A stretch of DNA of 56,765 nucleotides from Methanolinea sp. UBA275 (GCA_002506105.1 DAWU01000041.1:1-56765); one strand, 5' to 3'. Shown: positions 25,811 through 34,355, counted from the stretch's first letter. Notes: generated from the sequence alone by a model not told the origin. Numbers and translations: made by a program.

Positions 25811-26636
25811 CTCCGGTCACTCCCGATAGTTCACCGATCTTTTCGCACAATTCGTCCGACTGACTCTTCAGGTACTTCAGTGCCTCCCGGATTATGGCGT
25901 TCACCGGGAGGGATCCGTCACCCTCCAGGACGAAAATATACCTGGATTCCTCAGATTTGATGGTTATTGCCGATTCTTCACCGATACCGGTATTGAGGCA
26001 GGCCTTCTCGCACAGGCGGCAGAGCGAACACTCCTCGACACGACCTTCGGCAACGGCCACCCGGCCGTCCTTGATAACCAGGATGCCTCTCGGGCATTCA
26101 TCCACGCACTGGCCGCAGGCATCACACCGTTCACTCACATCAACAATGGGATAATTTTTGTACCCACATGTGGTAGTCGGTTGCCATTTTGCATGGACCC
26201 TGCCCTTATTGAGAACTGCCCTTGCCTCGAGGACCACCTTCTGGTCCTTCGCGAGTTTCACGATGGGAATTCCATCGAGAGCAGGGGAAGCTCGGGGATC
26301 CTGGGGAATAAGGTCTTTCGAATACACGATTCCGGGCCCTTCGACAGAGAGCGTGTACATTACACTGCACCGGTCGCACCCGGCACCTTCGCAACTGCAC
26401 ATATCCTGGGGGATATAACATTCAAGGTCTGTCCGTATCGGTATCAGACCCAGCCGGTGTCCCAGCATCTCATCGAAGAGCGCGCTGGTGTTGTCATAAA
26501 TACGGACGTCCTCAATCGCGAGGGTCGGCACTTCCCCTATCATCGCTCTCCTCAGGGCGTTTGCGAAAGGCTGGGCAGTTCCCGACAGCGTGAATCGGGC
26601 AGCATAATCATCCAGGCGCGAAAACGCGATGTCCAT
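25791..26636 (-). CDS. rpoD: DNA-directed RNA polymerase subunit D with two 4Fe-4S motifs
   Basis: RpoD is the alpha/Rpb3-like assembly platform of archaeal RNA polymerase. The 281-residue protein has the alpha-type start FTLSGTAQPFANALRRAMIGEVPTLA. Its inserted ferredoxin-like domain has two complete sets: Cys171, 174, 177, 181 and Cys203, 206, 209, 213. A further group, C80, C82, C87 and C90, lies in the alpha-like region. Many archaea keep only one or neither cluster. The start overlaps the rps11 stop by one base. Confidence 0.96.
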   Translation of the reverse strand: MDIAFSRLDDYAARFTLSGTAQPFANALRRAMIGEVPTLAIEDVRIYDNTSALFDEMLGHRLGLIPIRTDLECYIPQDMCSCEGAGCDRCSVMYTLSVEGPGIVYSKDLIPQDPRASPALDGIPIVKLAKDQKVVLEARAVLNKGRVHAKWQPTTTCGYKNYPIVDVSERCDACGQCVDECPRGILVIKDGRVAVAEGRVEECSLCRLCEKACLNTGIGEESAITIKSEESRYIFVLEGDGSLPVNAIIREALKYLKSQSDELCEKIGELSGVTGDEEKNE

Positions 26637-27031
26637 CAGACTCTCCTGCCCCTCCGGCCTCCTTTCTGGCGAATGGAGTCATGAGGAACCGGAGTGACGT
26701 CCTCAATTCGCCCGATGCGCATACCTGCCCTGGCAAGAGCACGGATTGCTGCCTGGGCTCCAGGCCCTGGGCTCCTCTGCTTTCCCCTTCCCGGAGCTCT
26801 CACCTTGACGTGCACACCGATGATTCCCTTCTCCATGGCAGTCTGGGCGACGTTTGATGCCATCTGCATGGCGGCATAGGGCGAGCTCTCGTTCCTGTCC
26901 TGCTTGACCACCATGCCGCCGCTGCTCTTGCAGACCGTTTCCGCTCCGGAGAGATCCGTGACGGTGATGATGGTATTGTTGAAGGAGGCGAAAATATGGG
27001 CGATCCCCCATTTTTCTTTGTCTGCTGCCAT
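26636..27031 (-). CDS. rps11: 30S ribosomal protein uS11
   Basis: This is a small-subunit platform protein. The 131-residue sequence has HIFASFNNTIITVTDLSG, the VKVRAPGRGKQRSPGPGAQA stretch and the basic tail KGGRRGRRV. It lies between rps4 and rpoD as in other Euryarchaea. Confidence 0.97.
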   Translation of the reverse strand: MAADKEKWGIAHIFASFNNTIITVTDLSGAETVCKSSGGMVVKQDRNESSPYAAMQMASNVAQTAMEKGIIGVHVKVRAPGRGKQRSPGPGAQAAIRALARAGMRIGRIEDVTPVPHDSIRQKGGRRGRRV

Positions 27032-27034
27032 TGC

Positions 27035-27580
27035 TTATCTCCCCACCTTGCTGATGCGTGCCCGTTCGGCATGATCCGGATTCGAGACAGGGGACCTGCT
27101 GTAATACGATATCTCCGTCTCTTCATCCCTGGAAACCTTGTATCCCGGGATGCTCACGCGCTTGCCATGGATTGCGATATGCCCGTGTGTGATCATCTGT
27201 CGTGCCTGTTTCGGTGACCTGGCAAGACCCTGGCGGTAGACAAGGGTCTGAAGGCGACGCTCGAGCTGGTTCTGGACTTTCAGTGAGAGAACATTGCCGA
27301 TATCTGCATCAGGACCAAGAAGCCCGAGGCGCTGCAGATGCCCGATCAGCTCGCCTTTCTTGGCATCGAAGAGAGACTGGTCTGCCCCGGTTGACATGAG
27401 GGCAAGCAGCCCCCTTGCTGCTTTCCTGTACCGGCGCAGGGTACTGGACGCCTTCCATACTTCACGCTTGTTCCGAAGGCCGTATTCGATCATCAGGCGG
27501 TTCTCATCCTCAATACGGGTCTTCTCATATGGCCGCTTGGGGGTCTGGTATTTCTTATGGTTCTTTCCCGGGTATCCCAT
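27035..27580 (-). CDS. rps4: 30S ribosomal protein uS4
   Basis: This primary 16S-binding protein has 181 residues, beginning MGYPGKNHKKYQTPKRPYE and containing the S4 RNA-binding domain (LERRLQTLVYRQGLARSPKQ, then ITHGHIAIHGKRV). AGGTGA precedes the ATG. It is three bases from rps11. Confidence 0.97.
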   Translation of the reverse strand: MGYPGKNHKKYQTPKRPYEKTRIEDENRLMIEYGLRNKREVWKASSTLRRYRKAARGLLALMSTGADQSLFDAKKGELIGHLQRLGLLGPDADIGNVLSLKVQNQLERRLQTLVYRQGLARSPKQARQMITHGHIAIHGKRVSIPGYKVSRDEETEISYYSRSPVSNPDHAERARISKVGR

Positions 27581-27597
27581 GGATGTTCACCTGGTGA

Positions 27598-28056
27598 TTA
27601 CTCCTTTGCCTTCCTCTTCACACCCACAGTCGCGCCCGTGCGGCCCGTGGACTTGGTCCTCTGACCTCTCACTTTCTGGCCGGTCTCGTGGCGGATGCCC
27701 CTGTAGCTCCTGATCTTCCTCATCAGGTTGACGTCCTCGTCAAGGGTTGTCGCAACCTCTGTCCCAAGGAGATGGCGCGATTCCCCGGTGTAGAGATCCT
27801 TGGGGCGGTTGACCATCCAGTCAGGAACTTTCGTTGAATAAGAATCCACTACCTCCCGGAGTTTTTCCACGTCCTCTTCCTTGAGCTTGCCCATCAGTTC
27901 GCGGCCATTGACCTGTGCCATTGTAGCAATAACCGAGGCAGTATGCCTTCCCACTCCCTTGATTCCTGTCAGGGCTGTGAGGACCGGTTTCGTGCCATCG
28001 AGGTCTGTATTGCTGATCCGTACGAAATATCGTATCTCTTCTTCTTCCTTCGCCAT
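27598..28056 (-). CDS. rps13: 30S ribosomal protein uS13
   Basis: This small-subunit head protein has 152 residues, with FVRISNTDLDGTKPV, GIKGVGRHTASVIA and the C-terminal RGQRTKSTGRTGATVG. The ATG at 28056 follows GAGGG; the longer frame from 28134 runs into the tRNA-Ser gene and is not used. It is the first protein gene of the long ribosomal-mevalonate run. Confidence 0.96.
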   Translation of the reverse strand: MAKEEEEIRYFVRISNTDLDGTKPVLTALTGIKGVGRHTASVIATMAQVNGRELMGKLKEEDVEKLREVVDSYSTKVPDWMVNRPKDLYTGESRHLLGTEVATTLDEDVNLMRKIRSYRGIRHETGQKVRGQRTKSTGRTGATVGVKRKAKE

Positions 28057-28092
28057 CCAATCCCTCGCTGATTCGTGAGAATTCTTCTGAAA

Positions 28093-28177
28093 CGCTGAGG
28101 GAGGGATTTGAACCCTCGAGTCCCAAGGGGACACAGGTTTAGCAAACCTGCGCCATACCTGGCTTGGCTACCTCAAC
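28093..28177 (-). tRNA. tRNA-Ser (anticodon GCT)
   Basis: The 85-nucleotide cloverleaf has acceptor arms GTTGAGG and CCTCAGC, discriminator G, an anticodon loop TTGCTAA giving GCT, a long variable arm (GTCCCCTTGGGAC) typical of serine, and a T-arm with GTTCAAATC. CCA is not encoded. It precedes rps13 by 36 bases in the same direction, so it probably leads the operon transcript. Confidence 0.95.
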
Positions 28178-28256
28178 AGAGAATCTCGCATCTTTCGATA
28201 CTCGCAGCACCCTACGGCGCTGCTCCATGAATGGTGCTTTATTATTTTGACGGCCG

Positions 28257-28267
28257 GTTATAAAAAC
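28257..28267 (-). promoter_or_regulatory. TATA box upstream of tRNA-Ser and the ribosomal run
   Basis: TTTTTATAACC on the minus strand lies about 80-90 bases upstream of the tRNA 5' end; a second AT box (AAAATAATAAA, 28239-28249) lies between. One of them probably drives tRNA-Ser and the genes after it. A GCAGC/GCTGC pair at 28204-28223 could form a small leader hairpin. Confidence 0.4.
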
Positions 28268-28320
28268 CCTTTCCACTTTTCCATAGCGCGATTTCTGGCA
28301 TACCGGGATTCAGGCATCCG

Positions 28321-28327
28321 AAAAAAA
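28321..28327 (-). terminator. T-run terminator after the deoxyhypusine synthase gene
   Basis: Seven T residues on the minus strand start two bases after the stop codon. The following tRNA-Ser gene has its own AT boxes, so transcription probably stops and restarts here. Confidence 0.45.
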
Positions 28328-28329
28328 TG

Positions 28330-29421
28330 CTACTCAATTCCCTGGCGGACAATTCTTCCCTTTCTCGCCCGCCGCTTCTTCACGCGCTTGATGCCGCTTG
28401 CAATGAGGGCTGATACTACTATGGGCAGCGCGATAGTTGCGTCAACATGGACCTGTACCTGCATGGTATGTTCCGATTCCTTGCCCCAACTGATCGCTTC
28501 ATCGAATGTGCACCCTGAAAGACCGCCCCAGTGGGGTGAATCCGCAGTATACTGGATTGCATAATCATGGCCGCCGAGGTCTTTCTTATGGATCGATCCA
28601 ATCACCTGGGTCTGCTGAATGAAATTCTTGGGAACTCCCCCTCCTATGTACACCACACCGGTCTTGTTCACCTCCTCGACAAGAGAAGTGACCTCGTCAG
28701 TGTCGGCGATCTGGTCAATATCAATCGATACACCACGCCTCCGTGCTATCAGAGTCCCAATGCCGATGGAAGAATCGCAGAGTGCCGGGACGAATACAGG
28801 GATGCTCTCCTTTACGCACGTGGAAAGAAAGGATTCGCCATCCGGAGCTTCCCTTCCCAGCCATTCCCCGAACTGTTCCAGAAATTCCCGTGATGAGCCC
28901 CTGAATGGCGCAATGCTCTCTGCGAAATTTGCAAACCCGCGATCAACCCAGCGGAACTCCTCTTCGTAGGCAAACACGTCATAAATACGATCAATCCCTT
29001 TTTGGTAGAGATCAACGTCACTGACATGATGGTGGCCCAGGTAATGACAGACGCCAAGGTGCTCGCATACATCGTGGAAAATGTTTGCCCCCGTGGATAC
29101 CACGACATCAATGTAATGGCGCTGTGCCAATTCGATGAGGACCTTCTGCATCCCGGCCGGGATCATAGCCCCTGAGAGGCCGAAGAGGATGGTGACTTCG
29201 GGATCACGGATCATCCGTTTCCAGACTTCTACGGACTCTCCCAGTTTCCTCCCCTGAAACCCAGTCTTCGACATTCCCTCGAGCAGTTCGGCAACGTTGC
29301 CCTTCGGGACGACCGGTCGGGTGGTACACATGCCATCGTGACCGTGCACGTGTGTCGGGCGCCCCAGGATAGCCTCAAATTCCCCCGGTTGCTTCTGGCC
29401 TTTCTTCTTCCTTTCCGCCAT
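28330..29421 (-). CDS. dys: Deoxyhypusine synthase-family protein
   Basis: The family modifies a lysine of translation factor aIF5A with an aminobutyl group from spermidine or a related amine, using NAD. The 363-residue protein has LFGLSGAMIPAGMQKV, VVSTGANIFHD, VPALCDSSIG, the GGGVPKNF active-site region and YTADSPHWGGLSG. The ATG at 29421 is preferred because a TATA box at 29451-29457 would place the transcript start just before it; an ATG at 29442 is too close to that box. The aIF5A gene is not in the window. In methanogens the amine donor may not be spermidine. Confidence 0.88.
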   Translation of the reverse strand: MAERKKKGQKQPGEFEAILGRPTHVHGHDGMCTTRPVVPKGNVAELLEGMSKTGFQGRKLGESVEVWKRMIRDPEVTILFGLSGAMIPAGMQKVLIELAQRHYIDVVVSTGANIFHDVCEHLGVCHYLGHHHVSDVDLYQKGIDRIYDVFAYEEEFRWVDRGFANFAESIAPFRGSSREFLEQFGEWLGREAPDGESFLSTCVKESIPVFVPALCDSSIGIGTLIARRRGVSIDIDQIADTDEVTSLVEEVNKTGVVYIGGGVPKNFIQQTQVIGSIHKKDLGGHDYAIQYTADSPHWGGLSGCTFDEAISWGKESEHTMQVQVHVDATIALPIVVSALIASGIKRVKKRRARKGRIVRQGIE

Positions 29422-29450
29422 TGTTCTTAGATGAACGGGCATGCGATAAG

Positions 29451-29457
29451 AAATATA
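29451..29457 (-). promoter_or_regulatory. TATA box of the deoxyhypusine synthase gene
   Basis: TATATTT on the minus strand sits 30 bases upstream of the ATG at 29421, implying a very short leader and deciding between the two possible starts. Confidence 0.45.
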
Positions 29458-29546
29458 CTCCCTGCCTGGAGAAGTTGTCTGGGCTTGAGTTAACAGCTAC
29501 CAGGGATCGCAGGAAAAAAGAAAAGGAGAGGGTGATGCCTGGGATA

Positions 29547-30323
29547 TCAGAGTGCACGTATCAGGGATGACCGGGTCACAAGACCGGCAATCTTCCCCTT
29601 GCTGGTGATAGGGATGGAACTGATGGCCTTCGAGAGCATGAGATCCACTACCTCGTCAATACCTGCGCCTGCATCAATGCACATCACGGGGCTTGTCATG
29701 ATATCCCTGATCAACAGGTTCCGGATACGATGATCCTGGTGCCGGTCCTCAACCATCTCGCGGAACTTTCTCATTGATACTGCAACATCCGTCTCGGTCA
29801 CGATACCCACGACCTGGTCATTCTCTGTGACAACGCAGCGGTGGAGGTTGTCATCGATCATCCGGCGCCTCCAGTGAACGACACGCTCTTCGGCATCGAT
29901 GGTGCATGCAGGTTCCATGACATCGGCAAGGGTACCTGAGGGGCGCATGATACGGAGGAGGTCTCCTGCGGTAATTTGGCCGACAAGACGGTGATCCTCA
30001 TCATATACCACCACGAGTTTATACGCCTGCAGGAGGGGAATAACCACATCAAGATCCTGGTCGGGATACACCGTCGTGAAATCCTCTTCGACAGTGTTTG
30101 CCACATGGATGGATGTCGGGGATATCGAGGAGTTCCGCTTTGTCCCGAGCTTCTCTGCGACTGTCTGGCGGGAGACTGTACCCACCACTGCATTATGATT
30201 CACCACAATCAGGGGGTCGATCCCTTCGTCAAGCATCCTGTCGAGTGCCTCGGTGATGGGTGCGGACTTGGATATGGTAACCGGCTTTGACATGATGTCT
30301 TTTACAAGAATATCTTCGCTCAT
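29547..30323 (-). CDS. CBS-domain protein, four CBS motifs (cluster gene 5)
   Basis: CBS pairs (Bateman modules) bind adenine nucleotides or SAM and act as sensors. The 258-residue protein is nothing but four CBS repeats, each opening with a block such as VKDIMSKPV, LADVMEP and IRDIMTSPV; the second repeat (near residues 72-105) is degenerate. No catalytic domain or membrane segment is present. Its start overlaps the stop of the gene before it by four bases, so it is the last gene of a five-gene CBS operon. The ligand and partner cannot be read from the sequence. Confidence 0.9.
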   Translation of the reverse strand: MSEDILVKDIMSKPVTISKSAPITEALDRMLDEGIDPLIVVNHNAVVGTVSRQTVAEKLGTKRNSSISPTSIHVANTVEEDFTTVYPDQDLDVVIPLLQAYKLVVVYDEDHRLVGQITAGDLLRIMRPSGTLADVMEPACTIDAEERVVHWRRRMIDDNLHRCVVTENDQVVGIVTETDVAVSMRKFREMVEDRHQDHRIRNLLIRDIMTSPVMCIDAGAGIDEVVDLMLSKAISSIPITSKGKIAGLVTRSSLIRAL

Positions 30324-31168
30324 TCTGCCACTTCCCTTATGATATCGTCTCTTTTCAGAATTCCCTTGATCTCGTTGTCTTCCATTGCCACAACACTGTT
30401 GATATGGTTGGTCTGCATGACCTGCACAGCTTCGGTCAGTTTTTCGTCACACGGGACGGTTATGACCGGTCGGGACATGAGATCCTCGGCGACCGCAACT
30501 GCCTCCATCACATAGCGGAGTTGCTTCCTGCCACCGGATTCCCCGCGGCGCAGCATTTTGACATCTTTTTTTGGGAGTTCACGTTTTTCCGTCTCGTACA
30601 GATAGAATGCAAGATTGCTCTCCGTGATGATGCCTGCAAGTGTGCCATCATTATTCAACACGACTACCTTATCATTTCTTTCCCTCATGATGTCGATGAC
30701 ATGATCCAGGGAATGATACCTGCTGACGGAAATCGCATCCTCCATGACATCGGCAACAGTCTGCGTGAGAGTGTGGACCGCCGCGGAGCGCATGAAATCC
30801 GATTTTGTCACGATACCCGTAATATGGCCCTCTTCCATTACAGGCAGTCCGCTGATATCCCACTGGATCATCAGCGCCGCAATCTGGCGGGTGGTGGTCT
30901 CATGGGAGATTGTGAGAGGATCTCTCGTCATCAGTATGCTGACCGGGATGTTGTCGATCGGCCTTCTTCGCCATATGGGTTCACTCTGGCGCAAACGGTA
31001 TCCGATATCTTTCTTGGTCAGGACACCAACAAGTGCTCCTGCCTCCACCACCGGAACCCGGGAAATCTTGTGTTTCAGCATCAGGTTTCGTGCATATGCG
31101 ATGTGCTCCCCGGGGCTGACGATGTAGACCGGGGACGACATTATATCGTGTGCCTGCATGGTGTTCAC
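30320..31168 (-). CDS. CBS-domain protein, four CBS motifs (cluster gene 4)
   Basis: The 282-residue protein has four CBS repeats opening AHDIMSSPVYIV, VSILMTRDPLTI, VADVMEDAISV and AEDLMSRPVITV, with a Lys/Arg-rich linker near 200-220 between repeats three and four. It is a stand-alone Bateman protein without an enzyme domain. Four-base overlaps join it to its neighbours on both sides, which argues for balanced, coupled synthesis. Confidence 0.9.
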   Translation of the reverse strand: MNTMQAHDIMSSPVYIVSPGEHIAYARNLMLKHKISRVPVVEAGALVGVLTKKDIGYRLRQSEPIWRRRPIDNIPVSILMTRDPLTISHETTTRQIAALMIQWDISGLPVMEEGHITGIVTKSDFMRSAAVHTLTQTVADVMEDAISVSRYHSLDHVIDIMRERNDKVVVLNNDGTLAGIITESNLAFYLYETEKRELPKKDVKMLRRGESGGRKQLRYVMEAVAVAEDLMSRPVITVPCDEKLTEAVQVMQTNHINSVVAMEDNEIKGILKRDDIIREVAE

Positions 31169-32190
31169 CCTCTGGATAGTGCGTTTACCAGATCGAATTC
31201 AGTCACGAGCCCTATCAGCCTTGCATCTTCAATCACCGGGAGAGCCCCCGCGTTTTTCTTCACCATCTCCCCTGCCGCCTGGTTGACACTCCTGTCCGGT
31301 GTGATGGTGTAAAGGTTCCCGGACACAAGCGTCCTTACCGGGAGTGCCATGACCTCCGCGATATCCCCGGTTTCGAGCTGGTCGAATACCCGCTTGCTGC
31401 CAAGGTACTTCATGATGTCTGTCGTGGTAATGATCCCATAAAGGACATCATCACTCACCACAGGGAGTCTTCTGAACCGGTATTTTGTCATTTCCCGGGT
31501 GACTTTCCCGATAGGGCAGTCGGGTTCCGTAACCCGGAGGGACCTGCTCATGATCTCCTCAACAGTGCAGGTAACTCTTTCGTTGGCAAGTACTGTCATT
31601 ACATCTCTCTCCGTGACTATTCCGGCAATAGACTGGTCCTGGTGAAGTATCGGTATTCCTCCTATCATCTTCCCTTTGATGATATCGATGGCATCACGGA
31701 GCGAGGATGTGTCGGGGAGCGTGGTCACCTGGGTTGTCATGATGCTCCTGATGCTCTCATTGACTGCGGAGAGGAGATTTCCCCCGTGCTTGACCTGGAC
31801 GAGGTTGAATTTGTCACCCCCTCCAAGGAAATTGATGATGTCGCCTGATGTGACAATCCCGCGAACTTTTCGGGAGCCGGCATCCACAACGGGGAGTCGG
31901 CGAAAACCACAACGGGTCATTGTCTCGACTCCGCCAAGGATGCTCATGGTCTGTGGTACGGTGATCACGTCACCCGTGGCGATCGCCATGATCTCACCTT
32001 CGTGTTCCACGACCCTTGATTTGAATTCTACGGGCCCCCGGTCAAGTTTACCGGGCATTTTCAGCAATTTATCATTCTGTTTGAAGTTCTTCTCACTGTG
32101 ATGCACCATATTTGGCCCCTGTTCCTGGATGTATGGGTATTTCGGTTCGCACGCTGCACTGCACTGATCCAGCACGAACCCCACGTTCAC
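31165..32190 (-). CDS. CBS-domain protein with N-terminal extension, four CBS motifs (cluster gene 3)
   Basis: The 341-residue protein has about 65 residues of non-CBS sequence, then four CBS repeats (near GDVITVPQTMSI, IRSIMTTQV, VEEIMSRSLRV and IAEVMALPV). The GTG at 32190 overlaps the previous stop as GTGA, like the other junctions in this operon, and is used here. An ATG at 32109 with AGGGG before it would give a 314-residue form and cannot be excluded. The extension contains LDRGPVEFKSRV and has no known function. Confidence 0.85.
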   Translation of the reverse strand: MNVGFVLDQCSAACEPKYPYIQEQGPNMVHHSEKNFKQNDKLLKMPGKLDRGPVEFKSRVVEHEGEIMAIATGDVITVPQTMSILGGVETMTRCGFRRLPVVDAGSRKVRGIVTSGDIINFLGGGDKFNLVQVKHGGNLLSAVNESIRSIMTTQVTTLPDTSSLRDAIDIIKGKMIGGIPILHQDQSIAGIVTERDVMTVLANERVTCTVEEIMSRSLRVTEPDCPIGKVTREMTKYRFRRLPVVSDDVLYGIITTTDIMKYLGSKRVFDQLETGDIAEVMALPVRTLVSGNLYTITPDRSVNQAAGEMVKKNAGALPVIEDARLIGLVTEFDLVNALSRG

Positions 32191-32936
32191 GGAATTGCAT
32201 TCAGCACATCGTGCCTGTCGATGATACCAATCAGGTCCTCACCATTCATGACGGGAAGGCGGCTCACGTCATGCCTGACCATTATCTCGGCTGCATGTTG
32301 AAGACTCTCTTCAGGCGGGACGGACATCACTGGCGTGGTCATCACTCCGGAGACAGGTGTATTTGACGACCCGTCAACAGATGCACGCCATCTGCCGTCC
32401 TTCAAGAGATCACGACGTGATAGTATGCCGACGAGACGTTTCTTCTTCATCACCGGGAACGCGGAAAAACCGCTCTCTGTCATGAGCACATGGATTTTAT
32501 GGATGGGTTCATCTGGCGAGCATACCACGACATTCCCTGACATGAATTCTCTGACAGTCCCTGGGATCCTGTGCTGGGTTATGATCACGGGGAAGATCTC
32601 TGAGAGAAGAAGCCCCCCGAGAATCTGGCCTTGGTCATTCACCACAGGGATGCTGTCTGTGCCCTGGGTCCGGATGCTTTTCACCACATTCTCAATGCCA
32701 AAATCCGCTTTGACCGGGAGGATCTCCCTCATGAAACCCTCTATGGTCACGTTCGATCTTGTTGCCGTGACATTGAGAACTCCCGTGATATCCACATAGC
32801 CCATGAGCTTTTTTTTGCCGTCGTGTACATAGATCTCACGATAGACATCATCCCGGAGTACCTGCCTCGCCCTTGTTGCTTTTTCATTGAATTTGAGGAC
32901 CGGTACTTCAACCATGAAATCCCGGGCCACCTTCAT
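32187..32936 (-). CDS. CBS-domain protein, four CBS motifs (cluster gene 2)
   Basis: The 249-residue protein contains four CBS repeats opening ARDFMVEVPVL, IEGFMREILPV, VREFMSGNVVV and VSGVMTTPVMSV. The ATG at 32936 overlaps the stop of the upstream gene as ATGA and has GAGGAGG before it, so it is preferred over a start at 32960. No other domain is visible. Confidence 0.9.
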   Translation of the reverse strand: MKVARDFMVEVPVLKFNEKATRARQVLRDDVYREIYVHDGKKKLMGYVDITGVLNVTATRSNVTIEGFMREILPVKADFGIENVVKSIRTQGTDSIPVVNDQGQILGGLLLSEIFPVIITQHRIPGTVREFMSGNVVVCSPDEPIHKIHVLMTESGFSAFPVMKKKRLVGILSRRDLLKDGRWRASVDGSSNTPVSGVMTTPVMSVPPEESLQHAAEIMVRHDVSRLPVMNGEDLIGIIDRHDVLNAIP

Positions 32937-33502
32937 TGCAACAGATCCTCCTCGCGGCACGACGGACAGAGCATCATATTATCCGTTCGCCGGAGATCAT
33001 CTGACATCTGGCTGCACCTGCTGCAGATTCCAACTTCCACCTCTTCAAGGCGGTTGATCTCGACGAGGTCGGTCATCAGCTCATTAATTTCCGTTGATAC
33101 CGTGAGGATATCCCGAACTGTTACAATTCCAATAACCTTGTTCCCCTCGTCAACCACAGGGAGCCTTCTGACCCTATGCCTGATCATCATATGCGCTGCA
33201 TCCTTCACAGATTTGTCTGCACTGATGGTAATGAGGGGAGTGCTCATGATCTCGTGAGCCAAAATGGCCCCTGGCTTCAGATCCTTGGCCACGACTTTAC
33301 AATTGATATCCTCCTCGGTAACAATGCCAAGGGGGAGGTTGTCCCGGCCGAGAACAATGCAGCTTCCCACCTCATCCCGGCACATGAGCATGGCCGCACG
33401 GGCAACATTACCATCATATCCTACCGTGGTAGGGTTGCGCCGCATGACCTCCCGAAGTGGCACCCGGGTATCGAAGCGGATGGTATCGGATGATTTTTTC
33501 AA
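32933..33502 (-). CDS. CBS-pair protein with C-terminal zinc ribbon (cluster gene 1)
   Basis: The 189-residue protein has two CBS repeats (LREVMRRNPTTV and AHEIMSTPLITI) followed by a C-terminal zinc-ribbon pattern, CSRC near 160 and CPSC near 182. It opens the five-gene CBS operon. Translation starts at TTG with a perfect GGAGGTGA four bases before it. The zinc ribbon suggests contact with nucleic acid or a protein partner, an inference. This is the only member of the cluster with an extra recognisable domain. Confidence 0.88.
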   Translation of the reverse strand: MKKSSDTIRFDTRVPLREVMRRNPTTVGYDGNVARAAMLMCRDEVGSCIVLGRDNLPLGIVTEEDINCKVVAKDLKPGAILAHEIMSTPLITISADKSVKDAAHMMIRHRVRRLPVVDEGNKVIGIVTVRDILTVSTEINELMTDLVEINRLEEVEVGICSRCSQMSDDLRRTDNMMLCPSCREEDLLQ

Positions 33503-33506
33503 TCCA

Positions 33507-33514
33507 TCACCTCC
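33507..33514 (-). promoter_or_regulatory. Perfect Shine-Dalgarno deciding a TTG start
   Basis: GGAGGTGA on the minus strand lies four bases before TTG at 33502. The ATG within GGTGATGG is in a frame that stops at once, so TTG is the start of the first CBS gene. Confidence 0.8.
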
Positions 33515-33566
33515 ATATATCTGACACGAGTGGGGTTATTGCAGTTACCAATACGGCAAATGGTGC

Positions 33567-33577
33567 CTATATACTTT
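33567..33577 (-). promoter_or_regulatory. TATA box of the CBS operon
   Basis: AAGTATATAGG on the minus strand would place the transcript start near 33545, leaving a leader of about 40 bases with the strong ribosome binding site. It lies in the 202-base gap that also serves the divergent GTPase gene. Confidence 0.55.
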
Positions 33578-33704
33578 GTGTAGTGACGTACCGGCCGGAA
33601 AAAGGGGATAATAAATCTAATAACCACACCCCCCTAAATGGATAGTTAACAAGTATCTTGGCCCGGGATGACAAGACCCCGGCAAGGCCAAGAAGAGGTG
33701 CACC

Positions 33705-34346
33705 ATGAATATCCTGGTCCAGACAAAAAAACGTCTCTCAAAATTCCTGAAGGCTTTTTTCCAGAAAAAGAGAGCCAGAATAGGCATCTACGGCCCGCCT
33801 AATGCAGGAAAAACCACGCTTGCCAATCATATCGCAAAAGACTGGACCGGGGAGGATGTGGGCCCTGTGAGCGAGATCCCGCACGAGACCCGGCGAGCAG
33901 TGCGAAAGACCGATATCAGCATCACGGGATCAAACGGCAGCAATATCACCATAGATATCGTGGATACTCCCGGTGTCACGACCAAGATCGATTACAAAGA
34001 TTTCCTGGAATACGGCATCGACAAGGAGACCGCGGTGACCCGCGCCCGCGAAGCAACCGAGGGTGTTGCAGAAGCGATGCACTGGCTCAGGGAGGATATC
34101 AACGGCGTCATCTATATGCTAGATGCAACCGAGGACCCTTTTCTGCAGGTCAATATCATGATGATCGGGATCATCGAGAGCCGAAAACTCCCTGTCATCA
34201 TCGTTGCCAATAAAATAGATCTGCCCGATGCCGCTCCGCAGCGGATTCGCAGCGCCTTCCCCCAGCATCCCATGGTGTCTATTTCCTGCCTTGAAGGGAA
34301 GAATATTGAGGAATTGTATGAGAAGATGGTGGAGCATTTTGGGTAG
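33705..34346 (+). CDS. Era-like small GTPase
   Basis: This GTP-binding protein of the TRAFAC class is cytoplasmic, with a basic N-terminal helix. The 213-residue protein has G1 GPPNAGKTT at 30-38, G3 DTPG at 87-90 and G4 NKID at 169-172, plus a threonine-rich switch region. It has no KH domain like that of bacterial Era, so the rRNA function should not be assumed. It is directly followed by DUF2073 and a zinc-ribbon gene, a trio I believe is conserved in Euryarchaea. Substrate or partner is unknown; ribosome assembly is a reasonable guess. Confidence 0.88.
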   Translation: MNILVQTKKRLSKFLKAFFQKKRARIGIYGPPNAGKTTLANHIAKDWTGEDVGPVSEIPHETRRAVRKTDISITGSNGSNITIDIVDTPGVTTKIDYKDFLEYGIDKETAVTRAREATEGVAEAMHWLREDINGVIYMLDATEDPFLQVNIMMIGIIESRKLPVIIVANKIDLPDAAPQRIRSAFPQHPMVSISCLEGKNIEELYEKMVEHFG

Positions 34347-34355
34347 GTGTGGATG

